Source: Adiantum capillus-veneris (taxonomy: Eukaryota; Streptophyta; Polypodiopsida; Polypodiales; Pteridaceae). Taken from it: a DNA stretch of 64,000 bases. Positions 22,316-33,273 of the stretch are shown one piece after another. The stretch lies in contig CM043942.1 of the NCBI GenBank assembly GCA_014529385.2, positions 19,543,991 through 19,607,990 on the forward strand. Direction: 5' to 3'. Both the position numbers and the translations under genes were made by a program. Numbering within the stretch: the stretch's first letter is position 1; each line of letters begins with the position of its first letter. The notes beneath the pieces are model-generated. The model saw only the letters and a program-made list of their open reading frames with translations. It had not been told where the DNA came from and did not search any database.

Positions 22316-23407
22316 TTGATGCAATTATGTCCTGATGTTTTTGGGATAAGTGTTGAAAAGGAAGCATCGATGCATGATGTGAAGGTCAAGGAGGAGAAGG
22401 ATAGTCCAAAAGCAATTGTAGAGCTTGCCAAAGTGAATGTAAGGAGCATGCTAGGAGAGGATTTGACAGAAAAAGAAAAAAAGGAGTATGAAGACATGTT
22501 CAAGGAATTTCCAAAGCTATTCGCAACTGAATATACAAAGTTGCAAGGAGCTAAAGGAGTCGAGCATAGAATCAATCTAAAAGAAGGTGCTAAGCCAAAG
22601 GTTCAAAAGCTTAGGAGGTTGAGGGTCATTCATGAGAAGGCACTTCATGAAGAGGTGACAAAGCTTTTGGAAGCAGATTTCATCTTTCGAGTGGAGGAGT
22701 CTGAATGGGTCTCTCCAGTTGTTATTGTGCCCAAGAAGAACGAAAGATTTAGGATATGTGTTGATTTCAAACCTTTGAATGCTGCCACAAAAAGAAATCA
22801 TTATCCACTACCCTTCCTAGATGAAATCCCCAATCAAGTTGCAGGTCATGAATATTATTCAATCATGAATGGATTTTCTGGCTACTTTTAGATCTTGATA
22901 GCGGTTGAAGATCGGTTGAAGACGACCTTCATAACTCCTTGGGGTTGTTTTGCCTACAAAAGAATGCCTTTTGGGCTAGTTAATGCATATGCTACGTTCC
23001 AAGGATGGATGAATAGAGTGTTTGGTCCCTACTTGGGTAAGTTCATTTGCGTTTTCATGGATGAGATTGGGTGTTATAGCTCAAGGGTCACACATTTGGA
23101 GAAGTTGAGGTTGAGTTTTGAAAGGCTTCAACAAGAGGGTGGACAACTCAACCCAATGAACTACTTGGGTAAGTTCATTTGCGTTTTCATGGATGAGATT
23201 GGGTGTTATAGCTCAAGGGTCACACATGTCCATTTGCTAGGACATGTGGTTTCCCAAAATGGAATAGAAGTTGACCCAGAGAAAGTTAAGGCTTTATTGC
23301 TTATGGATCCGCCCAACAACACAAAGGATTTGGCATCATTTGTGCATAAGCTCACGTACTTGTCACATTTTTTTTGGATGCTATGTCAGTATGTGTATCC
23401 TCTCTAG
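22316..23407 (+). pseudogene. reverse transcriptase of the Tat-like element
   Basis: RT motifs run in order: WVSPVVIVPKKNERFRICVDF, NHYPLPFLDEI, then past a TAG (22889-22891, fits CAG) the TPWGCFAYKRMPFGL motif. The active-site strand reads VFMDEIG where gypsy RTs have [YF]xDD, so the second catalytic Asp is Glu. The thumb LLGHVVSQNGIEVDPEKV is present, but the sequence just before it has been replaced by a second copy of the active-site strand. Inactive. A TAG closes the piece at 23405-23407. Confidence 0.85.
23029..23227 (+). repeat. 67-bp direct repeat at the RT active site
   Basis: 23029-23095 and 23161-23227 are identical and encode the GKFICVFMDEIGCYSS segment twice, 132 bp apart and in frame. 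The second copy replaces the usual Cys-containing strand before the RT thumb. Confidence 0.97.
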
Positions 23408-23893
23408 AAATTGAGTCAAAGAGTTCAAGGGTTTGAATGGAATGAAGACATGCAACAGGCTTTTGATGGCATCAAGGAGGTATTGTGTGCTTTACCAACA
23501 GTGAGTCCTCTTGACTTGAGGTCGATTTTCTATGTATCTATTAGTGGGGGGTTAGTAGCTTTTGGGTCGGTTCTCTTACAAAAGCAATGAAGGAACTTCA
23601 AGCCAGTCTATTTTGAGAGCAAGATGAAGAATGTAAGCGAGTTCTCCTACACGGAAATGGAACAGTGGGTATTCGCTTTGGTTCTTGCTTGTCGTAGGTT
23701 TAAAACCTATTTGTTGCCCCAAAAGTTCTATGTGCTCACCACATCGAATCTTTTGCCGGATGTAGTACAACATTTGAAGCCTAGCAAGCGCATCTTAAAG
23801 TGGACTTTGGAGCTTCTAGAGTATGAGTTTGAGTTTAAAGTGGATCATTCTGTTAAAGCTCACTTGGCAGACATAGTGGTACATAAGGGGGGG
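23408..23893 (+). pseudogene. first RNase H (retroviral type) of the Tat-like element
   Basis: The segment after the RT thumb has the FEWNEDMQQAFDGIKE connection, a decayed first strand (FYVSISGGLVAFGSVLLQ), a TGA at 23588-23590, then SYTEMEQWVFALVLACRRFKTYL and the terminal HSVKAHLADIV. RNase H removes RNA from the RNA-DNA hybrid. The usual first catalytic Asp is not recognisable. Confidence 0.75.
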
Positions 23894-23954
23894 GAGCTTC
23901 CATCTTACCCAAGGGTTGACAAGGATGATCATGAAGAGGAAGTAGATATTACAA

Positions 23955-24400
23955 ATGGGTATACAATGATGTTTGATGGTTCATACAGGAAAGTTCTTCA
24001 AAAGGCAAGTGGTGGGGTAGTCATTAAGAACCCAAAAGGCGATGTAATCTTTTCTAGAGCTTACGATCTTGATGAAGCTGAAAGTAACAATGAGGTCGAG
24101 TATCTCACGCTTTTCCTTGGGTTGAAGCAGTGTGTTGAGTTTGGTTTGAAGAGGGTCATTGCAAAAGGGAATGCATTGCTAGTCATGAATCAGTTGCTTG
24201 GCTTGTGGAATGTTAAGAAAGACAATTTGAAGAAGTGGTTCAATGGCATCAAGAAGCTTTTGCATGAGTTTGAGAAGATACAGTTTAAGCATGTTCCTCG
24301 TGAGCAGAATAAAGAAGCTGATGAGTTGGCTAGGGAGTCTAGGGACAAGTTGGATGCCTTGGTAGCTCCTTTAAAGGTCAAGGAAGCCTTGTATGCAGGA
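23955..24400 (+). pseudogene. second, archaeal-type RNase H of the Tat-like element
   Basis: MFDGSYRK holds the first catalytic Asp, EAESNNEVEYLTLFLGL the Glu, and HVPREQNKEADELAR the last Asp. The third position reads KGNALLV where KGDS/GDS is usual, so that Asp is Asn. This fold, following the normal RNase H and preceding integrase, defines the Tat group among plant gypsy elements. The open frame is 23624-24685. Confidence 0.8.
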
Positions 24401-24439
24401 AGGGAATCATTGCAAGATGTAGAAGTATTTCTTAGTAAA

Positions 24440-25711
24440 GGGCAATGTCCAGAGGGCATGTCAAAGGTTCGGCATAAGAGAACAGTTGCAAAAGCAAGAA
24501 ACTACACATTGGTAGGTGAGGATCTCATGCTTTATGGCAAGGATAGCATTTTGAGAAAAGTGCCGTACAAAGAAGAGATAGGCTTGATTTTGGAGCACTG
24601 TCATGAAGAAACAGGCCATCAAGGCAAGGATCAGGTTGTCTTTCGTGTTTTGAGAGCAGGTTACTGTTGGCCCTCTATAATGTGAGATGCTTATATTTGG
24701 TGCAAGTCATGCCATGAATGCCAAGTGTTTGCAAATCGGAAGCTTTTGGATGAGCCTCAAAAATCTATAAAGTCTTTTGATGCATTTGCAAAATGGGGAG
24801 TGGATGCTGTGGGTACAATGCCGAGGACCAACAATGGCAAAAGGTATATCCTTGTGGCTGAGGACTATTTGACAAAATGGGTGGAGGCAAGAGTAGTAAA
24901 AGATGTAACAGCACGAAGAGTGGCCTCTTTTTTATATGAACAAGTGTGTTGCAGATTTGGAGCTCCTATGGTTATCATTTTTGATCGTGGACCAGGGTTT
25001 AGGGAAAACTTGTTGATGCTCTCATGGAGAAATTGAAAATTCAGCATAGGCATTCTTCTCCTTACTACCCACAATGCAATGGGTCGGTTGAGAACTGCAA
25101 TGGTCAAATTGTGAAGATGCTATCAAAGTATGCTAGAGAGCATCCTAAAGAGTGGGACTTGGACTTGGAAAAGTGTTTGTGGGCTTATAGAACTGCGTAT
25201 AGAGTGTCAACACAATTTACACCATATGAGCTTGTTTATGGAAAAGAAGCTCTTATGCCCATACAAGTGCAGTTGTATGCTTTGAAGTTGTTGTGCAGAA
25301 TGCAAGGTGAGCATAATGACAAGTTACAAGAAAGAATTCGTTCTCTAGAGTTGTTGCGAATGAATAGAGAGAAAGGCAGTGATTACTATCTTCAACAAGA
25401 AGAGACAAGGATGGAGAAAATGAATAAGAGGCTACCAGAGAAAGAGATCAAAGAGGGAGATCTGGTGATGAAGTATGATTCTAGCTTGGATTTTACTTTT
25501 CAAAAGAAGTTGAGGGACAAATGGTTGGGTCCATACAGAGTGAAGCATGTATTTCCTAATGGCACCTATGAGTTGGAAAAATTGTCTGGTGAACATTTGC
25601 GCTACAGAATAAATGGGTATCGATTGAAGAAATATTTTGCGAGGGATGTGGTTCCAGATGCAAATAGTCTCTTGGTTGAGCATAAATGCTCTACTAGAGG
25701 GCGGGCAACGA
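24440..25711 (+). pseudogene. integrase of the Tat-like element
   Basis: The HHCC zinc-binding part (HCHEETGHQGKD ... CKSCHEC) spans a TGA at 24683-24685 that fits an Arg codon. The core has VDAVGTM, VIIFDRGPGF and HRHSSPYYPQCNGSVE, so the D-D-E residues appear present. A single-base loss near 25014 shifts the frame; the rest is open as 25024-25848. The C-terminal GPYRVKHVFPNGTYELEKL domain ends just before the 3' LTR. Codons after 25711 are LTR DNA. Confidence 0.85.
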
Positions 25712-26928
25712 TGATGACCGCTTTTGGCGTGTACAAAGTAGCGTTTATATGCATGGTCATATGTACAAAAATATGTAAATACATGTATTTGGGAGCTTTG
25801 CAAAGTGGTTTCAAGTTCAAAAAAAGATGCAACGTGTACACATTGTGAATAGTCAGGTTCGCGCGCTAGCAGTCGGACACATGTACATGCCCGTATAGGG
25901 TATCAGGGCCTTGGATATGGTTCTAGGTGGCTTATTTTTGCTCTAGAGAACGTGTTTGAGCTTTCTAGAATGTAAATAATGCAAGCGACAAGTATGGGTA
26001 CTCTCATCCCACTCAAGAAGTTTGGGATATGCAGTAACTGTCTATTTACGGTGCCTGATCTGCGGTGATGCGTGCACCGTCCTAGAAGTGGTCAAAAATA
26101 GAATGTGGGCATGTCAAAAAGTGCTTTGGGTATCGAGGATCAAGGGTACAAAATTTGGTGAATTTTGGAGTCTGTTTGGGGTTTTTTCCGCGAAAAATGC
26201 CCGCCCGCTGAGGGTCAAAACTGGGCCAAAAAATGGTCAAAAAAGGTGTGAAATGACTTAAAATTTGCCACATCACTCATGGTGCCATGATGGTCCAGGC
26301 TAAGGGAGGACTTTGGAAGAGCAATATGAGCACTTTCACCTCTGTGTGTGTGGAAGGGAGCAGGGTTCCTACAGGTGGTCTAGTGTAGTCCCGTTGCGTT
26401 CGCATCCTGTTTTCGAGTGTGTGGAGGAGTGAATGAGAGCTTTCTCTCTTCAATTTTGCACTTGGGAGAGTCTATGGAATTTTTGAGGTTTCCATGGATG
26501 TGTGTGTGCAAGGAATTGAGGGAAGAAGGTGCGGCTATCTGCAAGACTATGTGACCCTGTATCGGTGCCATTAGGGTTGGCGCTACTCCAAAGAGTCCAA
26601 CAAAGTGGAATTTGGTGAAGCTTTTGCAATGGTTTGAGAGTGGCCTTTTGAGGCTGAAGTTTTTGGGTTTTTGATGATTTTTCTTGTATATTTTGGTCAC
26701 CATCAAGCGTGATTTCAAGTGTTGATCACCTTGACTCACCTTGTAGTGTCTGCGGGCAGGCAAGGGCTTGTAGGTCGAGACGTTTGGAGTTTGAATTGAG
26801 CTTGTGGGTAGAATTTTTAGAGAGATCTTGATTTGTGGTGAGTGAGGTGAGGAATTCAAGTAAATTCCTTGTGTGGTGTTGAGTTGTCTGGGTGTGTGAG
26901 TGTGCACACGGTGTCTTTTGCTCCATCA
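25712..26928 (+). repeat. Tat-like element 3' LTR (about 1217 bp)
   Basis: Matches the truncated 5' LTR over 25712-26431, then continues. The right end is inferred from TG...CA plus GCGT at 26929-26932 matching GCGT before the 5' LTR. A purine stretch (AGAGGGCGGG, 25696-25705) upstream could be the polypurine tract. Confidence 0.65.
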
Positions 26929-27061
26929 GCGTTTCAGTCATTGTACACATCTGTTTTGGGTTCACAAGTGAGTTTTGCAGGGGTGACTCTGCCAAAATTT
27001 TTCAAGTTTTCTATAATCTTCTTTAGTGAGCGGACTTATCACTTTTGTTCCTTGTCGAGTG
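26929..27061 (+). other. copia-1 leader, downstream part
   Basis: Short leader between the nested element and the copia gag start. Confidence 0.6.
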
Positions 27062-27900
27062 ATGGCTTCATCATCGGAGAACTCTTTGTTCAACATTGAG
27101 AAGTTAACTAACTTCCCATTTTGGAAGGAACAAATTTACAATCTTAGTACAGAAGAAGCAGATCCGACTGATAAAGATGAAGGGGATAAAGCCTGAGGAT
27201 ATAGACGAGTATGATTAGGAGGAATTGGATGAGCTTGCCAGGTCCACCATCATGCCGACTTTGTCAAAGAATGTGTACTCCAATGTGAACATGGAAAAGA
27301 CTAGCTATGAGTTCTGGAAGAAGTTATGTGACCTATATGAGAAGCAAAGTACAACATCACAGGTTTATTGGCTAAAAGAGTTGTTTGATTTGAAGATGGA
27401 TGAGGGCACACCCATGTGCAACCTTGTCAATGAGTTCAACACAATTTTAAGTCAGCTTTCTGTGCAGGGAGTCAATTTTGACAATTCGGTCAAAGCAATG
27501 TTCTTGCTAGTTACATTGCCAGAAAGTTGGGATACTTTTCGCACAGCCATAAGTAACTCAGCACCTCCTCATGGTTTAAAATGTGCTGATGTTGAGGGTA
27601 GTTTGCTTACTGAAGAGGTTAGCAAGAAGAATCTTGATACTTCTCATGGTACTAGCAATGCTCTCGTTGTTCATGGTCGATCACAAGAAAAGGGCAAGCA
27701 GAATCAGAGAGGAAAATCTCGTAGCAAAGCACGTGGCCGAAAATACATTGAGTGCTATCATTGTCACAAAAAGGGCCATATAAAGAAAGACTGTCGAAAG
27801 TGGAAACAAGAGAAAGATAAAGACAATAAGCAGGAAGAAGGCAAGACTAAGGAAGGCAATATAAAGATTGAAGAGATCATCAATGTTTTTGTTGAAGATT
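27062..27900 (+). pseudogene. copia-1 gag
   Basis: The start is ATG at 27062 (MASSSENSLFNIEKLT), followed by FWKEQIYNL; a frameshift near 27150 moves to the long frame starting at 27225. This holds the UBN2-type capsid domain (ELARSTIMPTLSKNVY, YEFWKKLCDLYEKQST, LPESWDTFRTAI) and a CCHC knuckle CYHCHKKGHIKKDC near 27750. Gag coats the RNA in the virus-like particle. Lys-rich DNA follows. Confidence 0.85.
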
Positions 27901-28190
27901 CTGATGGAGACATTTATCTCACATCTGTCATGGATTCAACATTTTTGGTTGCCACTGATGACTATGCATCGTTTCATGTGACTCCTCATAGAGAGTGGTT
28001 CAGTACATATGATGTAGCCCGTAAAGGTTGTGTTCATAGAGGCAATGATTTTGCTTGCGACATAGTTGGTGTCGGTGATGTGCAGCTAAAATTTCAGAAT
28101 GGTTCTTCATTCATGATCAAGAATGTGAGACATGTGTTGAAGCTTACCAAATGCTTGATTTGTACAAGACAATTGGATGACGCAAGATAT
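27901..28190 (+). pseudogene. copia-1 protease
   Basis: FLVATDDYASFHVTPHREWF aligns with the copia protease active site, where DSGAS is expected; here it reads DDYAS, so the site is altered. GVGDVQLKFQNG and IKNVRHVLKLTKCLI are the following conserved strands. It is in one frame with the gag piece at 27225. Confidence 0.85.
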
Positions 28191-28240
28191 TACTGCACAT
28201 ATTTGGTGATAGTTCGTGGAAGATCACCAAAGGTTCTTTA

Positions 28241-29239
28241 GTGGTAGCACATGGTTCAAAGTCTGGAAATTTGTACATGCTCCATGTATGCAATGTTAAA
28301 AACCATGTAATTTGTGTAACCGAGCAGCCAAGTGTTTCTTTGTGGCATTGCCGGTTAGGAAATATGTCTCAAAAGGGAATGAAAATCTTGTCTTGTTTTG
28401 GTTATGTTCCTGGCTTCAATTTCTCAGACTTTTCAGTTTGTGAGCATTGTCTTTATGGTAAACATACACAGTCACCACACAAAAGGGGAAGCACTCGAAA
28501 AGTGAGCCATTAGAGTTAGTGCATACTGATGTGTGTGGACCTATGCCTAACGTATCCATGTGAGGTTCATTGTACTTTGTTACATTCATTGATGACTTCT
28601 CAAGGAAAGTGTGGGTATATCCTCTCAGGAAGAAGGATGAAGTTCTTTCAAAATTTCAGAATTTTGTGGCATTAGTGGAGAATCAGTATGGCAAGAATAT
28701 CAAGTGCTTAAGGTCAGACAATGGTGGAGAGTATGTCACTAAAGCCTTTTAGAATTTTTGTGATTCCAAAGGCATAAAAAGATTTGACTGCTCCATATAA
28801 CCCTCCACAAAATGGTGTTGCTGAGAGGATGAATCGTACCGTACAAGAGAAGTTACATAGCATGTTGTCTAATACAGAGTTGCCTAATGGATTTTGGGCA
28901 GAAGCGTTAGCAACTGCTGTCCATCTTATTAATAGACCTCCTAACAAGGCTTTAGATGAGAAGGTACCTGAAGAGATTTGGTATGGGAAGACACCTTCTT
29001 ATAAGCCTCTTAGAGTCTTTGGCTATGAAGCGTATTGCCATGTTCCAAAGGAGTTCCGAAGCAAGTTGGCTCCTAAGTCAAAGAAATGCATATTTCTTGG
29101 CTATGGCAATCCTGGCGAGATGGGATTTCGGTTATGGGATCCTGAAGATAAAAAGATAGTTCGCAGCAATGATGTATACTTCAATGAAGAAAAGATGCAT
29201 AAGAAGCATGTGCATACAGTGGAGGTCAGTATATGGTAA
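28241..29239 (+). pseudogene. copia-1 integrase
   Basis: GAG-pre-integrase motif: LWHCRLGNMSQKGM ... CEHCLYGKH, where the second zinc-ligand His (RLGH) is Asn. Core: FVTFIDDFSRKVWVYPL, then CLRSDNGGEYVTKAF and APYNPPQNGVAERMNRT supply D, D and E. Three frames (28241-28513, 28570-28752, 28784-29239) are separated by small indels. The C-terminal part KCIFLGYGNPGEMGFRLWDP is complete. Confidence 0.85.
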
Positions 29240-30182
29240 TTGCTGGAAAATACAGGGATGAGATTTCAGCCTTTAAGTCAGAGTTACATGCAAACTTTGA
29301 AATGAAAGACATGGGTGAAGCAAGCCATATCCTTGGCATGCGCACATTAAGCGAGACAGATGCAAGAAATTGATCTATTTGTCTCAATCTGAGTACATTG
29401 CTAAAGTGCTCAAGCGTTTCAATATGGAGAAGGGCAAGGCATTGAGTACTCCGTTGCCTCCATATGTGAAACTTTCTAAAAATGATTGCCCCAAGTCTGA
29501 AGAGGAAAAGGCTGAAATGGCACAAGTGCCTTATTCATCTGCAGTTGGGAGTTTGATGTATGCTATGATTGCTACATGTCCTGATATTGCTTTTGTAGTG
29601 GGAGTTGCTAGCAGATATATGTCAAATCTAGAAAAAAAACATTGGGAGGCGGTGAAAGGGGTTATGCGATATTTGAATGGTACAAAAGACACGTGCATTT
29701 TCTTTGGAAGAAAGGAAGCATGTGTAATAGGTTACACGGATGCAGATTTTGTAGGAGACTTGGACAAGAGAAGGTCCACTTCAGGCTATGTTTTTGAATT
29801 CACTGGAGGTGCAGTTTCATGGCAATCTCGTTTGCAAGATTGTGTTACCTTGTCTACTACAAAGGCTGAATATGTTGCAGCTTCAGAAGATGGCAAGGAA
29901 GCTATATGGCTTGGCCGGCTGGTGGGAGACTTGGGAATCAATGTTGAGATGCCTGTGTTACATTGTGATAGCCAAAGTGCTATACAACTGGCAAAGAATC
30001 CAGCGTTTCATGCAAAGACAAAGCATGTAGATGTGAAGTATCACTTCATTTGTGAGGTGCTTGAGGACAAGCGATTGCAGCTTGCCAAGATTCACACCAC
30101 CGAGAATCCTATTGATCTTCTATCAAAGGGATTACCTTTAGAGTGGTTTGCACATTGTTGGGCACTCATGGGCATTGGGTAG
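29226..30182 (+). pseudogene. copia-1 RT remnant and RNase H
   Basis: Directly after the integrase end the sequence reads QYMVIAGKYRDEI, the strand that normally follows the YVDD box, so the RT core including YVDD is deleted. The thumb (FEMKDMGEASHILGM) and connection (YIAKVLKRFNME) follow after a frameshift. RNase H is well kept: GYTDADFVGD, TKAEYVAASED and HCDSQSAIQLA carry its acidic residues, and KHVDVKYHFI follows. The stop is at 30180-30182. Confidence 0.88.
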
Positions 30183-30258
30183 ATGATCATGGTCATTGTG
30201 TACATGTATTGTATGTATATATACATTGTTACCCCAGCTTAAATGCACATTGTCCTTT

Positions 30259-30268
30259 AAGTGGGAGG
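30259..30268 (+). other. copia-1 polypurine tract
   Basis: AAGTGGGAGG one base before the 3' LTR. Confidence 0.85.
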
Positions 30269-30269
30269 T

Positions 30270-30475
30270 TGTTGGGGTGGTAAAGCCCAATTTGCTGCGC
30301 CTAAGTGTTGGGCGGCCGGAAACTTAAACTGGGAACTAACATTGATTATTCATTCTACATAAAAGAATAAGGACTCATAACCCTAAACACTATTGTGTTT
30401 GGAGTCCACCCAAACCTGTGTCTCATCTCTTCTCCATTGCTGCAGACACACACACGCTCTCGCACGCGCACTTCA
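30270..30475 (+). repeat. copia-1 3' LTR
   Basis: Starts TGTTGGGG, ends GCGCACTTCA, and is followed by the target duplication ATTAC (30476-30480). Confidence 0.9.
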
Positions 30476-30480
30476 ATTAC

Positions 30481-31882
30481 TTTGTGAGCAAGCGGGCGAT
30501 CATACTTGAAGATAGCAACATAAACATAGCAATTAGTTAACTTGACATGAAGAATACTTTTGCAAGAGAGAGAATTTAGAAAACATGACAACAGTTGAGG
30601 ACCGGATTTATGTGGAGCCGACGATCCCCCCTCCAATAGGCATTTGTATTATGATTTTTTCCATCAAGAGAGACTTGTTACAATACAATCTTTGTGTTCC
30701 TTGTGACCTAGGTGATGCAATGAAGATGGAAAGCTTCATGCATCACAAGCATAACATAAACTTTGTAGAAAGAATCAACTATCCCAAGCCTCAGTCCCAA
30801 GACCTCAAACACCTTCAAAGGTGGAGAGAGCTAGCAGGGAATGAGGGTAGGGAAGAGGAAGAAGAAACATTTCATAGGAGAAAGAACTAGTTCCTCACTT
30901 CTCATCACTCTTCTTGCTAGCATACATAATAGCATAGTAATGAAGATGGAGAAGATGGCAAGCTTAAGCATTGAAGTATGGCTCTTGGTTGGATTTGCAT
31001 TCCGTAGCCAAGAGTGTTGGTGTAGGCTTAGGCTCTCAACCTCTCTACTTGCTTGGAAAAGGAGAGGGAGCTCTTGCACTTTGCACTTCACACAATGAGA
31101 ATGTGTGTGTGTGGGGGGGGGGGGGAGGGGGGAGAGTATACCCCCTAAGCAGCCCCCTACTTGCTTTGGTTGACCCCTCCTTGTAGCTCATGCTTGAAGC
31201 TCATTGGACCCCTCGAGGCCTAGCCAATCATAAGCAGGAGTCATACCAAGTAACAAGGGCATCCTTGGGACAAGTGTCCCCCTTTCCCCTTTGAGAGAGA
31301 GGACTTGAATAATGCAAAGACAATTAATTAGATCTTCTAAATTATCATTGGACCCCTTGGGTGGCCAACCAATAGGCTTCAGGCACACCATGAGGGCAAC
31401 ATGAGGAGAAACTTGACAAGTGTCCCTTTTGCTTTCTTTGTAACAAGCATGCCTTGTGTGAGTGTGTGTGTGCTCTCTCTCATCCCCCCTCCTGTAGGGC
31501 TCGCCCCCTCCTTGTAGAAATTGAATATTGACTTTTTGGCACACCTTATCTCAAGCGCCTTAGTCAGCAAGCATTCAAAGCACCTCAAGCTTGGGTGGTG
31601 TTCCCACAAGCACCTTAGTTGGCAAGCACGTCAAGCACCTCAAGCACCTCAAGCACCTTAGTCATCAAGCACGACAAGCACCTTAAGCTTGGGCCGGGTT
31701 CCCACCTCAAGCACAACCCTAGCTTACCTAAGGTCAAAGGACTTTTAACACTAACTATTGGAGGTCTTCAATGAAGCTAACCGTAAGGTTGTTATGCTCC
31801 ATTGGTTAGCCTTGCTCTTTGACATACCATCTCTCATTTGGGCCCCTTTACCATTGGCCCCGTGTTTGAGATAAATCTATAA
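30481..31882 (-). repeat. inverted 1.6-kb-family LTR, main part (truncated solo LTR)
   Basis: Reverse complement of about 2533-3955 of the first LTR with many small differences. It includes the AC-rich and GCTTGAGG minisatellite parts. Together with 18675-18740 it makes an LTR lacking its first 100 bp and all internal sequence. Similarity stops at AAGCACA near 31882. Confidence 0.85.
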
Positions 31883-32270
31883 GCACAGATGTTGGAGGTT
31901 CTCTTAGATCTGTTGTTGCCAGAGTTGTTTTCCTTACAATTGAGCAATCTTGTTGGGATGTTAGAGATGCGTAGGCTCATGTATTGATTACATTATCTGT
32001 GAAGCGCATTATTACTCCTCACGTTTGCTCATCAAAATCAACAAAACATGCTTGAGATACTCTGGCTAGTCTTTATGTAAGTCGCACAATGAGGAAACAA
32101 TTGCATTGGTGCGTAAAGAGTTGGAGTCAAAGATTATGCAAAAGGAAGATGACATTGACACTTTTCTTGCTGGTATCAATGATATCAATGAGCAACTCAA
32201 TTTTTTACGTTGGTGCAACTAAACCTTGTCGACCCAAGGACATAGGCAGGAAGGAGATGCATCGAAGCTA
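31883..32270 (+). pseudogene. copia gag fragment (possibly copia-2)
   Basis: With two frame changes the DNA reads HVLITLSVKRIITPHV, DTLASLYVSRT, LVRKELESK, then KEDDIDTFLAGINDINEQL, a UBN2-type copia gag. It is too diverged from copia-1 gag to be a duplicate. It directly follows the inverted LTR and could be the continuation of the copia whose 5' LTR is at 18010. Confidence 0.6.
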
Positions 32271-32409
32271 GCAGGTTCATGGCACAATGCTTGGGTAGTT
32301 GCTTGATTCAAGTTACAACATGCACTTTGAAATGTGTATGCCAGATGAGGCATTTAGCAGGCCGGACCTTTACATTTGGAATCATGTAGAGCAAAGTGGC
32401 TTGGTGCAG
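32271..32409. other. no gene recognised
   Basis: Short spacer between two gag fragments on opposite strands. Confidence 0.5.
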
Positions 32410-33056
32410 ATTGATGACCAGGGTGGAAAATGAATTTTGCCTTGAGTTATCAACAAAGCTTCCTCCTCAATGAGAAAAGAGCTTAGATCATCAGATTCTA
32501 GCTTTTTCTTCGTGATTTGTAGCCAAAGTCCTAGACACCATTTCATATGCCTCAAGCAACTTCGTGAGAAACAAAGCCACTAACTGAGTACTGGTCAGTG
32601 CACTTTTCATAGTCAATAGTTGATCATGAATAACTTTAACCTTCATAAGAAATGATTGCATAAAACTTGTTTGTGGAAATTGGATGGCAAATGATTGTCC
32701 AAGAAGGGTGACTACTCGCATTATAGAATTGTGATCAAACATTCCAACAAGCTTGAACCACATTTCATTGATAGTCTTCAAAGTCTGAGTGACTAGAGAA
32801 TGTCCTTTGTAAGAGATTCCACCATGGCCGACATTGCCTTCGCATTAGCAGCATCGCAATCGACACACGATTTTAGATACTCGTCATCTTGAAGGCGGGT
32901 GTACCTGTTCTTAGGATCCCTTGTAGGACGGGGCTCCGAGTTGTTGAAAATGTCCCATAAGCCTTTCCATGAGAACCACACCTGCATAGTCAAGTTCCAA
33001 TGGGCGTAGTTATTGTCGTTCAATTTGTCGTTGGCACTCAAGCAAGCACGAGCCAT
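32410..33056 (-). pseudogene. copia gag fragment, minus strand
   Basis: A start at 33056 gives MARACLSANDKLNDNNYAHW, the typical opening of a copia gag, then QVWFSWKGLWDIF and ANAKAMSAMVESLT. The second frame (32491-32781) continues with MKTINEMWFKLVGMFDHNS and LVALFLTKLLEAYE. One frameshift separates them. No LTR, primer site or pol was found with it. Confidence 0.75.
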
Positions 33057-33273
33057 GTTGAAGGTACAAAATCTAGAAATAATTCCTTCTTGCACTTTAG
33101 GAGCCGCATAATTTCCAAGCCTCCCAAGCGGCTCTGCAAAATCTGCATTTTTATGCCCTCTCTTGAGCTCCAATCTCCTTGCCTCTTCCAAGCCACTCCA
33201 AAAGCATGCTTATCAAATTCTAAGCCTCAATGGCTAGCCATTGGAAGCATCTTAACACACTATCAGTAGGCTT

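Larger units (their letters stand above)
19879..26928 (+). mobile_element. Tat-like Ty3/gypsy retrotransposon nested in the copia leader
   Basis: Long direct repeats bracket gag, protease, RT, RNase H, a second RNase H and integrase. The second, archaeal-type RNase H after the first is the hallmark of the plant Tat group. GCGT at 19875-19878 and 26929-26932 is the inferred target duplication around a TG...CA element. The 5' LTR tail, primer site and gag start are deleted (junction 20604/20605). Confidence 0.8.
18741..30475 (+). mobile_element. Ty1/copia retrotransposon (copia-1), carrying a nested gypsy element
   Basis: Two LTRs of 215 and 206 bp, a tRNA-Met primer site, a polypurine tract and a gag-PR-IN-RT-RNH order identify a copia element. 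ATTAC at 18736-18740 and 30476-30480 is the 5-bp target duplication, so both ends are intact. The leader is interrupted by the gypsy element 19879-26928. Frameshifts, a changed protease active site and deletion of the RT core make it non-autonomous. Confidence 0.9.
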
